From Psychroflexus salis (GTDB lineage Bacteria; Bacteroidota; Bacteroidia; Flavobacteriales; Flavobacteriaceae): DNA of 64,000 nucleotides. The position numbers and the translations under genes are program-made. Below the pieces are notes generated by a model, which ran no database searches, was not told the DNA's origin, and saw nothing but the letters and a program-made list of their open reading frames with translations. Position 1 is the first letter of the stretch. Each line of letters opens with the position of its first letter. Below are positions 47,229-56,254 of this stretch, piece after piece. The DNA is taken from contig NZ_BMGL01000003.1 of the NCBI RefSeq assembly GCF_014640175.1, positions 1 through 64,000 of the forward strand, read 5' to 3'.

Positions 47229-50200
47229 ATGAAGTTTTTATTTTTTGCTATTGGTCTTTTAGCCAATACAATAATGGCTCAGAATGATTTTAGTATAAGT
47301 TCTGTAAATGTAAATGTTGATAGTGATTTTGAAATTGAAGTAGACTTAGACAATAGTGATTATATAACTGCATTCCAATTCGATATTTCCTACGATGCAG
47401 ATGCTTATGAACTTATTTCTGGTAGTAGTTTATCAAACCGTGCAGATAATCATTCTATGTCAATTAATACCGTTAATGAAAGTACCATACGAGTTTTAGT
47501 GTATTCTAATGCAAATGCAATTATAAGTAGCGGAGAAGGCAAAGTACTGACCTTAAATTTTACAAGTAAAAATAAACCAGGGACATACCCGCTAAATGTA
47601 TCCAATATTGTTGTGTCTAATCAAGTAGGACAAGAAATACCAGCGGTATCGAGTAATGGAAGTATTGAAATATTAGGGCCACAATATCAGCTAACAACAG
47701 CATCTTTAGATTTTGGTGAAATCCCGATCGGTTCAACACCTACTGAGTTAGTCACTATTACAAACCTAGGGAATCAAGATCTTGAAGTTTTATCATATAG
47801 CATAGATACTCCTTTTTCAATAGATCAGGATTTTCCTGTTACAATAAGTCCAGGTTCAAGCCAACAGTTCACCTTAGACATTAATACAGCCAATAAACAA
47901 TTGGTTACCAAAAACCTTAGTTTTACAACCAATGATGAAGACCCGCTCAGATCCATACAATCATTAGAAGTTTCAGCCGATATTTTTGCAGTTAATGAAA
48001 TTTATGTGGGTTCGGCGCAAGGGGATTCTAATACAGACTTAACTATCCCTATTTCGGTTTCTAATATGGAATTATTTAGTGGTTTGCAGTTCGATGTAAT
48101 TCTTCCTGAAGATGTAACTTATGTTGAAAATTCAGCACAGCTATCACCTAGAGGAATTAATCACATTATTTCGGGTAATGTAATAGAGTCAAATATCTTA
48201 CGTTTCGTGGTCTATTCGCCTACGAATGAAAATTTCACAGGAAATAGCGGCGAAGTTTTTAATTTTAAAATCAATCCTAATTTAGACTCTGGTACTTATC
48301 AATTACCAATAGAAAACCCAATTATTTCAAATATTGAAATCGGTGATATTCTTTCTGATGCATACAATGGTGACCTTAGTATTAATGCACCTTATCTTTC
48401 TTCAAATGTGCAGACTATAGACTTTGGTAACATACCCATTACAGAAATCCGAACATCTAATGTTATTCTTACAAATACAGGTTCAGCCAATTTAGTTATT
48501 GATGAGCTAGTCTATGATTCATCTGCTTTATCTTTTCCACTTACTATACCCACCATTTTAAGTGCAGATCAAAATACAACTGTTGAACTCGAGTTTGAAC
48601 CCACTGAAATAGGCATTTTTGATGAAGATATTTCAATTCGTAACAACTCCGCCGAAGAACAAAAAATAATAAAGATACTAGCTAATGTTTTTTCTCCAAA
48701 TTATCTGAAAATATTAGATCGAAACACTGGTAGAGGTGTCACAACTGATATAAGTTTAAACCTATCAAATAATGAAGCTGTAAAAGGAATTCAATTTGAC
48801 CTAGTTATACCAAGTGGTTTTTTGTTAGACATAGATAATATTTCTGAAACTTCTATTTTGAATAACTTTAGTATGTCTGTATCTGAAATCGACGACAATA
48901 TCTTCAGATTTATCATTTATACTTTAGGGGATAATTTGATTAATAATGGCGATGAAACTATACTAAAGCTTCCTGTATTTATAGAAGATACAGTTCCTTA
49001 CGGTTCATATTCATTTGATTTTACAAATGTTATTTTATCAAATGCTTCAAACCAAAATGTTGCTAGTGATGCCTTAGAAGTTGGTCAAATAAATGTAATA
49101 AATGACACCACCAATCCAGTAATCACTTTACTTGGTGATAATCCCGTCACTATTGAAGTTGGTACAACCTATACTGATGCAGGCGCAACCGCAAGTGATA
49201 ATGTTGATGGCGACTTAACAGCTGATATCATCGTCACAGGCAGTGTCGATACAGATGTAGTTGGGACCTATACTTTGAGCTATGATGTCACTGATTCTAG
49301 TGGAAATGCCGCTGAAACGGTCACAAGAACTGTAAATGTGGTCGATACGACTATTCCAGTGATTACTTTACTTGGTGATAATCCCGTTACTATTGAAGTC
49401 GGTTCAACCTATACTGATGCAGGCGCAACGGCAAGTGATAATGCTGATGGTGATTTAACAGCTGCTATCATTGTCACCGGCAGTGTAGATGCTGATGTGC
49501 TTGGAACCTATACCTTAAGCTACGATCTAACTGACTCAAGCGGAAACGCTGCTGAAACGCTTACACGAACCGTTAATGTGGTTGACACCACCAATCCAGT
49601 AATCACTTTACTTGGTGATAATCCTGTCACCATTGAAGTAAGCACAACCTATACCGATGCAGGCGCAACGGCAAGTGATAACGAAGAAGGCGATTTAACA
49701 GCTGATATCATTGTCACCGGCAGTGTCGATACAGATGTAGTTGGGACTTATACCTTAAGCTATGATGTAACTGACTCAAGCGGAAATGCCGCTGAAACGG
49801 TCACAAGAACTGTAAATGTGGTCGATACGACTATTCCAGTGATTACATTACTCGGTGAAAATCCAGTGACCATTGAAGTCGGCACAACCTATACTGATGC
49901 AGGCGCAACCGCAAGTGATAACGCTGATGGCGACTTAACGGCAGATATTGTAGTCACCGGCAGTGTAGATGCTGATGTGGTTGGCACGTATACTTTAAGC
50001 TATGATGTAACTGACTCAAGTGGAAATGCCGCTGAAACGGTCACAAGAACTGTAAATGTGGTCGATACGACTATTCCCGTGATTACTTTACTTGGTGATA
50101 ATCCCGTTACTATTGAAGTCGGTTCAACCTATACTGATGCAGGCGCAACGGCAAGTGATAATGTTGATGGCGACTTAACAGCTGATATCATTGTCACCGG

Positions 50201-51296
50201 CAGTGTAGATGCTGATGTGCTTGGCACGTATACTTTGAGCTATGATGTCACTGATTCTAGTGGAAATGCCGCTGAAACGCTTACACGAACCGTTAATGTG
50301 GTTGACACCACCAATCCAGTAATTACCTTACTAGGCGATAATCCAGTGACCATTGAAGTCGGCACAACCTATACTGATGCAGGCGCAACCGCAAATGATC
50401 CTGAAAATGGTGATTTAACAGCTGATATTATTGTCACCGGCAGTGTAGATGCTGATGTGGTTGGTACTTATGCTTTGAGCTATGATGTAACTGACTCAAG
50501 TGGAAATGCCGCTGAAACAGTCACACGAACCGTAAATGTAGTCGATACGACTATTCCCGTGATTACCTTACTAGGCGATAATCCAGTGACCATTGAAGTC
50601 GGCACAACCTATACTGATGCAGGCGCAACCGCAAGTGATAATGTTGATGGCGACTTAACAGCTGATATTATTGTCACCGGCAGTGTCGATACAGATGTAG
50701 TTGGGACCTATACTTTGAGCTATGATGTCACTGATTCTAGTGGAAATGCCGCTGAAACGGTCACAAGAACTGTAAATGTGGTCGATACGACTATTCCCGT
50801 GATTACTTTACTTGGTGATAATCCCGTTACTATTGAAGTCGGTTCAACCTATACTGATGCAGGCGCAACGGCAAGTGATAATGTTGATGGCGACTTAACA
50901 GCTGATATCATTGTCACCGGCAGTGTAGATGCTGATGTGGTTGGTACTTATACTTTGAGCTATGATGTAACTGATTCCAGTGGAAACGCCGCAGAAACGC
51001 TTACACGCACTGTAAATGTAGATGAAGAACTTTCTATAAATGAAATGGAGAAGCTGAAATTTCAACTTTACCCGAACCCTGCTACACATCAAGTAACCAT
51101 AACAAGTAATCATTATGCAGACTTAAAAGCGCTTAGCCTATACAAAATGCTAGGTCAAAAAGTGAAACACCTTGAATTATCTGAGAGCTCAGCAACAATA
51201 CAGATTAATGTTGACGATTTGGCCTCAGGAACTTATTTAATACAGCTAACCACGAAAGACCAGCAACAAATAACAAAACGTTTTATTAAGCATTAA
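47229..51296 (+). CDS. Cohesin-like scaffold protein with eight Ig-like repeats and T9SS sorting domain
   Basis: A 1355-residue exported protein; I choose ATG 47229 (MKFLFFAIGLLANTIMAQ, signal peptide) over the TTG at 47181. Three cohesin-like domains lie at about 18-150, 255-390 and 490-615 (e.g. ITAFQFDISYDADAYELI). Two Hydin/choice-of-anchor-D-type domains (about 155-250 and 390-480, DFGEIPIGSTPTELVTITN) sit between them. Then eight DUF5011-type Ig-like repeats of exactly 80 residues (about 626-1265), then a T9SS sorting domain (LYPNPATHQVTI to LIQLTTKDQQ). It looks like an extended surface scaffold whose stalk holds cohesins away from the cell; the upstream protease carries a dockerin. 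Confidence 0.88.
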   Translation: MKFLFFAIGLLANTIMAQNDFSISSVNVNVDSDFEIEVDLDNSDYITAFQFDISYDADAYELISGSSLSNRADNHSMSINTVNESTIRVLVYSNANAIISSGEGKVLTLNFTSKNKPGTYPLNVSNIVVSNQVGQEIPAVSSNGSIEILGPQYQLTTASLDFGEIPIGSTPTELVTITNLGNQDLEVLSYSIDTPFSIDQDFPVTISPGSSQQFTLDINTANKQLVTKNLSFTTNDEDPLRSIQSLEVSADIFAVNEIYVGSAQGDSNTDLTIPISVSNMELFSGLQFDVILPEDVTYVENSAQLSPRGINHIISGNVIESNILRFVVYSPTNENFTGNSGEVFNFKINPNLDSGTYQLPIENPIISNIEIGDILSDAYNGDLSINAPYLSSNVQTIDFGNIPITEIRTSNVILTNTGSANLVIDELVYDSSALSFPLTIPTILSADQNTTVELEFEPTEIGIFDEDISIRNNSAEEQKIIKILANVFSPNYLKILDRNTGRGVTTDISLNLSNNEAVKGIQFDLVIPSGFLLDIDNISETSILNNFSMSVSEIDDNIFRFIIYTLGDNLINNGDETILKLPVFIEDTVPYGSYSFDFTNVILSNASNQNVASDALEVGQINVINDTTNPVITLLGDNPVTIEVGTTYTDAGATASDNVDGDLTADIIVTGSVDTDVVGTYTLSYDVTDSSGNAAETVTRTVNVVDTTIPVITLLGDNPVTIEVGSTYTDAGATASDNADGDLTAAIIVTGSVDADVLGTYTLSYDLTDSSGNAAETLTRTVNVVDTTNPVITLLGDNPVTIEVSTTYTDAGATASDNEEGDLTADIIVTGSVDTDVVGTYTLSYDVTDSSGNAAETVTRTVNVVDTTIPVITLLGENPVTIEVGTTYTDAGATASDNADGDLTADIVVTGSVDADVVGTYTLSYDVTDSSGNAAETVTRTVNVVDTTIPVITLLGDNPVTIEVGSTYTDAGATASDNVDGDLTADIIVTGSVDADVLGTYTLSYDVTDSSGNAAETLTRTVNVVDTTNPVITLLGDNPVTIEVGTTYTDAGATANDPENGDLTADIIVTGSVDADVVGTYALSYDVTDSSGNAAETVTRTVNVVDTTIPVITLLGDNPVTIEVGTTYTDAGATASDNVDGDLTADIIVTGSVDTDVVGTYTLSYDVTDSSGNAAETVTRTVNVVDTTIPVITLLGDNPVTIEVGSTYTDAGATASDNVDGDLTADIIVTGSVDADVVGTYTLSYDVTDSSGNAAETLTRTVNVDEELSINEMEKLKFQLYPNPATHQVTITSNHYADLKALSLYKMLGQKVKHLELSESSATIQINVDDLASGTYLIQLTTKDQQQITKRFIKH
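49104..51023 (+). repeat. Eight tandem 240-bp coding repeats
   Basis: Units start at 49104, 49344, 49584, 49824, 50064, 50304, 50544 and 50784, all exactly 240 bases without indels. Each encodes an Ig-like unit beginning DTT(N/I)PVITLLGDNPVTIE. Variants at the same positions recur between non-adjacent units (for example the GSTYTD/GTTYTD alternation), pointing to amplification in pairs and gene conversion. Confidence 0.95.
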
Positions 51297-51337
51297 ATAA
51301 AATTACCTGGCTTCATCTATAGTTTAACTAGCCATTC

Positions 51338-51369
51338 AAAAACGCTTTGCGATATAGCAAGGCGTTTTT
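51338..51369. terminator. Bidirectional intrinsic terminator
   Basis: AAAAACGCTTTGC (51338-51350) and GCAAGGCGTTTTT (51357-51369) pair with one wobble and a 6-base loop. It lies between convergent genes, 41 bases after the scaffold gene stop. Confidence 0.85.
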
Positions 51370-51410
51370 TGTTTATAGTTCTAAAACCAGTTATGGTATT
51401 ATATTCATAC

Positions 51411-52736
51411 TTAATTATGCTGAGTGGCTGTTAAAAAGTTTTCTAAATAAGCTTGATTAAAGATTTTAAATTGTGTTTTTTTAGCTAAGTCGAAATATTC
51501 TTTTTGGTGGGATAATTTTAAGTTCTTGTCCTGTTGTAAGTGATAGCCCACACAGTGATAAAAAATCAAGAAGTAACTACGATCCAACCTTCTTTCAATA
51601 ACATCGGTGTCTATTTGATTAAAAATAACCTTAGCTCTTTTAAAATCAACATTTTGAAAGCTAATAATAACATCGATTAAATTAAAAATAAACACATCAA
51701 AGTAACTTCTTAAATGTATATCATCAAGTACAGGTTCATAGCTAAATTCTAATAAATATTTTAATTTTTTAAAGTCTTTGATAATAATTAAATGATGTAT
51801 GATTTCAACTAAAAACCACTTGAAGTCTAAAGATTTTGCCTGTTCAAATCGTTTCTTGAATTCAGACCAATACTCATCTTCAAGAACGCTATTTTGCGAT
51901 ACTTTAGCCTGTAAAATTTGATAGCCATAATAACGACCTACTAACACTTTCGGTAGTAAGTCCAAGTCTAAATTTGTAAAATTAACCGCTGGGGCTTGAC
52001 CTGTATTCAAATATGACCAAAGACCATTTAACAATGCTAAAAATAGTTGTTCTTCAGTATGGACTGCCTTCGGTTGAATTGTTTTGATTATTTCCCCATA
52101 ACGATGGTTGATGTTCGTCATATCGATACAAGAATAAATCATATAATACCTAAAATGATAGTTGATTATCAGGGGTTCAATAATTCGATCAAAATAAGGT
52201 TTGGGCAGGTGGTTTAAATAGATATTAATTAGTTGCGCTAGTTTAGCTGCATATTCGGTCACATCTTCTGCTGGGCTATTCAGTAAAGTGATATAGTTGG
52301 GGTTGAATAAATCAGATAGATAATCCCATTTTTCAAAGTAAACTGCATGTTCAAATACCGCTATAATGTAATAAACCGAATCTTGTGTCTCACACATTTT
52401 TTGGATAAACTTAAGATCAGATCTACTTAATCTATCTTTATGTTTTAGCTGCTGTAATCTTGCTTCTGTTAGCCATTTTTGATGTTGGTTTTTTTCTTTG
52501 CTGTAGGTTAGGAATGACCGATAACCAAGAAAACTAGAAAGTTTGTCTAGGGTGTTTTGGCTAGCATTGGTTTGTGGCAAAAGCCCCCAAAAACGTCTGA
52601 GCGTATTAAAACCAATCCCTTTAATTTGTTGTTCTTCTAACAAATTCATGAGCACCTTTACATCTGTAGAATTGGTTATCTTAAACCCGATCCGTTTCTG
52701 TATGTCATTTTGTAGTTGTTTTTGCAGGTAATTCAT
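51411..52736 (-). CDS. HTH-like N-terminus plus helical-repeat protein, function unknown
   Basis: A 441-residue all-helical protein without signal peptide. Residues 1-80 (GIGFNTLRRFWGLLPQTNAS and TLDKLSSFLGYRSFLTYSKE) match the DNA-binding-like domain at the head of many Bacteroidota TPR or STAND proteins, where a Xre-like fold selects TLRR-WG...STLD-LA-FLGY. The remaining 360 residues resemble degenerate TPR repeats. It lies 6 bases after the EamA transporter gene, so the two share a promoter. It may be a regulator; nothing more can be said. Confidence 0.7.
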   Translation of the reverse strand: MNYLQKQLQNDIQKRIGFKITNSTDVKVLMNLLEEQQIKGIGFNTLRRFWGLLPQTNASQNTLDKLSSFLGYRSFLTYSKEKNQHQKWLTEARLQQLKHKDRLSRSDLKFIQKMCETQDSVYYIIAVFEHAVYFEKWDYLSDLFNPNYITLLNSPAEDVTEYAAKLAQLINIYLNHLPKPYFDRIIEPLIINYHFRYYMIYSCIDMTNINHRYGEIIKTIQPKAVHTEEQLFLALLNGLWSYLNTGQAPAVNFTNLDLDLLPKVLVGRYYGYQILQAKVSQNSVLEDEYWSEFKKRFEQAKSLDFKWFLVEIIHHLIIIKDFKKLKYLLEFSYEPVLDDIHLRSYFDVFIFNLIDVIISFQNVDFKRAKVIFNQIDTDVIERRLDRSYFLIFYHCVGYHLQQDKNLKLSHQKEYFDLAKKTQFKIFNQAYLENFLTATQHN

Positions 52737-52742
52737 CGCTCA

Positions 52743-53588
52743 TCACATTAAATAAAACAATAGCATACCTAATACAAGTATCAAAAGCCCAGGCAAAGCA
52801 CTTAGATTCAAGTGTTCTTGTTTGGTAAGCGTTCCTAAAAGCAAGGTAAAAATAGGCGTTAACAAGCCAATGAGCGCCGAATGAAACGGGTTGGTGCTTT
52901 TTAAACCTTCCAAGCCAAGCAGTACGGCAAGGGTGATGGGAAGGCTAAATAAAGCAAGCTGCCACCAAGCTATTTTTTGAGAAATTTTTGTTTCTGGTTG
53001 GTGTACCAAGACTAAAAGACTAGTGGCTGATAATACAACTAACTCTTGAGTAAAGGCCATATTTAGCTGAGATACACTTTCTAAAAACTCCCATTGCAAA
53101 AGCAGCAAAACCCCAAAACAAAGATGGGCAAAGGCAAAATACAGATGAGCTAAGTAGTTGCGAGTACGCTGTTTGGTTTTAAACTGAACCCAGATAAAAT
53201 ACACATAACCCACAGCTACCAAGCTCAAGGACAACCAATTAAGCCCCTGACTTAAGATGCTAGTTCCTTCTAAATAAATTCCTAACCCAAAAGTGAGTAA
53301 TAAACTGTAAAAAGCAAATTGCAATAGCGAGCCATTTTTAAAACCCTTAACCAAGCTTACTAGCCCCAAACACCCAATTAAACTTATGCCTAATAGCTGT
53401 ATTTGTTCTTCAAGTTTAACTTCAAAAACCTGAAAATAGACAAACCCAATAAGCAATAAACCTGTAAAAAGGCTGGTATAGACCGCTCGTTTTTTAATAA
53501 TAACAAGCGTAGGTAGCTGCTCTGAAAAATAAGACCAGAGCACATTATTCACTGAAAATAAAAGCACACTTCCTAGCAAATACAACAT
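52743..53588 (-). CDS. EamA/DMT-family transporter
   Basis: A 281-residue protein with ten predicted membrane helices, the usual size of the drug/metabolite transporter (EamA) superfamily. The end (HSALIGLLTPIFTLLLGTLT followed by LPGLLILVLGMLLFYLM) is typical of the second EamA half. Substrate unknown. Its ATG lies 4 bases after an exact -7 box (minus strand TATGTTTG, 53593-53600), so its mRNA is probably leaderless. It shares the divergent intergenic region with a WYL regulator, which may control it. Confidence 0.85.
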   Translation of the reverse strand: MLYLLGSVLLFSVNNVLWSYFSEQLPTLVIIKKRAVYTSLFTGLLLIGFVYFQVFEVKLEEQIQLLGISLIGCLGLVSLVKGFKNGSLLQFAFYSLLLTFGLGIYLEGTSILSQGLNWLSLSLVAVGYVYFIWVQFKTKQRTRNYLAHLYFAFAHLCFGVLLLLQWEFLESVSQLNMAFTQELVVLSATSLLVLVHQPETKISQKIAWWQLALFSLPITLAVLLGLEGLKSTNPFHSALIGLLTPIFTLLLGTLTKQEHLNLSALPGLLILVLGMLLFYLM

Positions 53589-53592
53589 GTTA

Positions 53593-53645
53593 CAAACATA
53601 CTAAATTAAATGGGCAAGCTATGGGCAGAAAGTTAAATAATTTTG
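53593..53645. promoter_or_regulatory. Divergent EamA/WYL promoters around a tandem TGGGCA motif
   Basis: From left to right: a minus-strand -7 box TATGTTTG (53593-53600), 9 bases, ATGGGCAAGCTATGGGCA (53610-53627), 10 bases, and a plus-strand -7 box TAATTTTG (53638-53645). Neither side has a TTG -33; the motif occupies that place for both. The 18 bases are identical to those before the dockerin protease gene. Confidence 0.6.
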
Positions 53646-53702
53646 AAATAAATTGCGAAATTGATTATTGTTATTGCTTTTCACTTAGCATATAAATATA
53701 AA

Positions 53703-53789
53703 ATGAGCCGAAAATTAGTATTTATAGATTATTACCAAAAGGCAAATTCAGCTAAGAAAGAATGCTGTTATACAAAATGTAAAAAGTAA
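53703..53789 (+). CDS. Possible 28-residue Cys-containing peptide in the WYL leader
   Basis: ATG at 53703 opens MSRKLVFIDYYQKANSAKK followed by a tail with three Cys, ending at 53789, 28 bases before the WYL start. It lies inside the predicted WYL leader (start near 53650). It may be a leader peptide or chance. Confidence 0.25.
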   Translation: MSRKLVFIDYYQKANSAKKECCYTKCKK

Positions 53790-53816
53790 AGAAAAAGGAT
53801 AAATATAAAAAGATAG

Positions 53817-54728
53817 ATGGCGGACCAAGCCAAATTTCAGAAAATGTTGGAATTACTTCTTATGCTTGATTGCAAGTATGGCAGAACTATACCTGAACTT
53901 TCTGAACGTTTTGAAATGTCTTATAGGACTGTTTATCGCTATTTTGATACCTTCAAACGTGTAGGATTTGTGATCGATAACAACAATGGTTTCTATAGGA
54001 TTAACAAAAAAAATTCCATAGCACAAGATATTAGTCAACTCTTGCATTTTAGTGAAGAAGAGGCATTCATCCTTAGTAAAGTAATTCATTCTATAGATGA
54101 AAATTCAGAATTAAAGGAAAAACTAGTCAAGAAACTTTATAGCCTTTACGATTTTGACAGAGTAATATATGCTATTACCAAAAAAGAAGAAACAGAGAAC
54201 ATATATAACCTACTTCAAGCCATAAAGCAACAAAAGCAAGTGGTTTTAAAGAGTTATAAATCAGGTTACAGTAAGAACATTAGCGATAGAGTTGTGGAGC
54301 CAATAGATTTTACAGTTAACTATTCTGGTATTTGGTGTTTCGATACACAAGATCAATCTAATAAAATCTTTAAAACGTCTAGAGTAAAAAAAATAGAAGT
54401 ACTAGAAACAACATACCAATACAAATCGAATCATCAAGTGGGTATGATAGATGTTTTTAGAGTGCATAGCTTTAAACCTATTGCAATTGAGCTCAGTTTA
54501 TCTCTAGTAGCTTATAATTTAATCTTAGAAGAATTTCCATTAAGTGAGAAGTACATTAAAAAGAAATCAGACAATCATTACTTGCTTTCTACAGAAGTTG
54601 GTAATTTTTTTGGTGTAGGCCGTTTTATATTAGGCCTGCCAGGAGAAGTTGAAGTTGTACACCCCAAAGCGCTTAAAAGTTATTTAAATGATAGAATGAA
54701 GAAAAGTTTTAGTTATGACACTAGTTGA
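53817..54728 (+). CDS. WYL-domain transcriptional regulator
   Basis: A 303-residue regulator: winged helix (TIPELSERFEMSYRTVYRYF) at about 22-60, then the WYL domain (about 140-215, with Tyr-Ser-Gly-Ile-Trp and KIFKTSRVKKIEVLE) and a C-terminal extension (WCX-like). WYL proteins bind nucleic-acid-derived ligands and often head phage-defence islands (BrxR/CapW type). Here it faces the EamA operon and stands before the defence cluster. Confidence 0.88.
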   Translation: MADQAKFQKMLELLLMLDCKYGRTIPELSERFEMSYRTVYRYFDTFKRVGFVIDNNNGFYRINKKNSIAQDISQLLHFSEEEAFILSKVIHSIDENSELKEKLVKKLYSLYDFDRVIYAITKKEETENIYNLLQAIKQQKQVVLKSYKSGYSKNISDRVVEPIDFTVNYSGIWCFDTQDQSNKIFKTSRVKKIEVLETTYQYKSNHQVGMIDVFRVHSFKPIAIELSLSLVAYNLILEEFPLSEKYIKKKSDNHYLLSTEVGNFFGVGRFILGLPGEVEVVHPKALKSYLNDRMKKSFSYDTS

Positions 54729-54827
54729 CATAACTCCTTTTTTTATTTGTAACAATTTAAAAACCATATTCAAAGCTCAAATTTAAAATAGTAAAAAACA
54801 GAATTAACTTAAAACACAATTAACAAA

Positions 54828-55070
54828 ATGCCAAGAGATTACACCAAGTACAACGTAGAAGGTTTAGGCGAGAACCTAAACAAAAGACAATTAGTTTTTA
54901 CCGTGGTTAAAGACTGGGTAGAGAAAAACAACCCAAGTTTTGAAGACTTACAAAAGGCCTTTCCTGATGAAGTGCAAGGCTCAAAAGGCGTTGTTGCAAA
55001 GGAAGCTGAGATAAAAGACCCTAAACGATATAATGTTAAAGAACCACTTAAGATTAAAAATATTGACTGA
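54828..55070 (+). CDS. Small hypothetical protein
   Basis: An 80-residue protein, MPRDYTKYNVEGLGENLNKR at its start, then a helix (VFTVVKDWVEKNNPSFEDLQ) and a beta-type end (KDPKRYNVKEPLKIKNID). Similar sequences I remember extend about 30 residues further, so this copy may be cut short at its C-terminus; that is not checked. It is the first gene of the island after the WYL regulator. Function unknown. Confidence 0.65.
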   Translation: MPRDYTKYNVEGLGENLNKRQLVFTVVKDWVEKNNPSFEDLQKAFPDEVQGSKGVVAKEAEIKDPKRYNVKEPLKIKNID

Positions 55071-55114
55071 TTTAAATGTATTAGTCAAATGATTTACAAG
55101 CTAAATTTAAATTA

Positions 55115-55591
55115 ATGACAGAACATACTGAAATGTTCAAACCAATAGTTTGGACTTACGTACAACAATACAATAGAACCCAAGTTCCATTTATAAAGAA
55201 AAAATTAAAAGAAGGTTTAAAGGATACTCTTAAGAAACTTACAGATCAAAAAGTTACAATGGTTTCTGAAGAAGTAATGAACGCTTGCATTCCTTTAGAG
55301 ATCGACCCATTTGAGTTATTGTGGACTAAAAGAGACGTAATTGGTAAAGATGAAAGTGGTAAATCACTTCTAGTATGGGAACACACCACGCCACTTTCAG
55401 AGTATTTTGAATCCTTAATTGCATGTAAATCTGAACAAGAGATTTCTCACGTAATAGAAAATTATAGTGGAGTTTGTTGGATAATGCGGCATGAAGATAA
55501 TGCATTAAACGCTGCTGGTTTTAGGTCAAGTAGACCCTATGGTTGGGAAGAGGCTTATAAATCATGTGGAATTAAATTAATTAGGAAATAG
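55115..55591 (+). CDS. Hypothetical protein in the defence island
   Basis: A 158-residue soluble protein. The middle (GKSLLVWEHTTPLSEYFESL) and the end (GVCWIMRHEDNALNAAGFRS, then SRPYGWEEAYKSCGI) are well-defined motifs with conserved-looking Trp, His and Arg, but I do not recognise the family. It follows the 80-residue gene after 44 bases. Function unknown. Confidence 0.65.
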   Translation: MTEHTEMFKPIVWTYVQQYNRTQVPFIKKKLKEGLKDTLKKLTDQKVTMVSEEVMNACIPLEIDPFELLWTKRDVIGKDESGKSLLVWEHTTPLSEYFESLIACKSEQEISHVIENYSGVCWIMRHEDNALNAAGFRSSRPYGWEEAYKSCGIKLIRK

Positions 55592-55744
55592 TTTTTAATT
55601 TAATTACATGTATTTGAGTCTATATTAAACCTTAATAAATCTTATCATCAATAAACATCAAATAGTTTATTGAATAGGGTAATTGGATTTTACATTTAGT
55701 TATTATTTTATAAAATACTCCAAAAGTTAAAACACTAATAGTAC

Positions 55745-56224
55745 ATGAATAAACCGATTATTTACATAGACATGGACGGAGTCCTGGCTGATTTTGGGAA
55801 GGCGATTAAGACTCATCCTAAGTCAAATTATTTAAAGTATAAAGATAATCCTGACAATATTCATGGCATTTTTGCAAATTTGGAAGTAGTACCAGGCGCA
55901 AAAGAAGCCATTCATAAACTGAATCAATCCAATAAATACAACCTATTTGTTTTAACCACAGCACCTTGGGACAATCCTACCGCATGGATGCACAAGCGCA
56001 ACTGGATTGAAGAACATTTTGGGAATATTTTTCATAAGAAATTGATTATTACGCACAGAAAGGATTTACTGATTGGCGACTATTTAATCGATGATAGAAC
56101 AGCTAACGGCGCAGGCAATTTTAAGGGAACGCACCTTCATTTTGGTTGGGATTACATCAATAACAAATTCAATAACTACCCGAATTGGGAAGCCATTTTA
56201 GATTATTTTAAACTAAATGGCTAA
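55745..56224 (+). CDS. 5'(3')-deoxyribonucleotidase (NT5C-type HAD hydrolase)
   Basis: A 159-residue HAD-superfamily phosphatase. Catalytic aspartates Asp9 and Asp11 are in IYIDMDGVLADF; motif II is TTAPWDNP, motif III Lys in HRKDLLIGDYLIDDRT. The family dephosphorylates deoxynucleoside monophosphates. Depletion of dNTPs is a known anti-phage strategy, so its place in a defence island is suggestive; housekeeping pool control is the alternative. It lies 30 bases before the DUF2779 gene and is probably co-transcribed. Confidence 0.88.
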   Translation: MNKPIIYIDMDGVLADFGKAIKTHPKSNYLKYKDNPDNIHGIFANLEVVPGAKEAIHKLNQSNKYNLFVLTTAPWDNPTAWMHKRNWIEEHFGNIFHKKLIITHRKDLLIGDYLIDDRTANGAGNFKGTHLHFGWDYINNKFNNYPNWEAILDYFKLNG

Positions 56225-56254
56225 TACATCTGAAATAAATTTTAAGCTGCAAGC

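Noticed and set aside
49104-51023. Tandem repeats as a CRISPR array or satellite
   Set aside because: Units are 240 bases, fully coding and in frame, with no spacers; they are Ig-like protein repeats.
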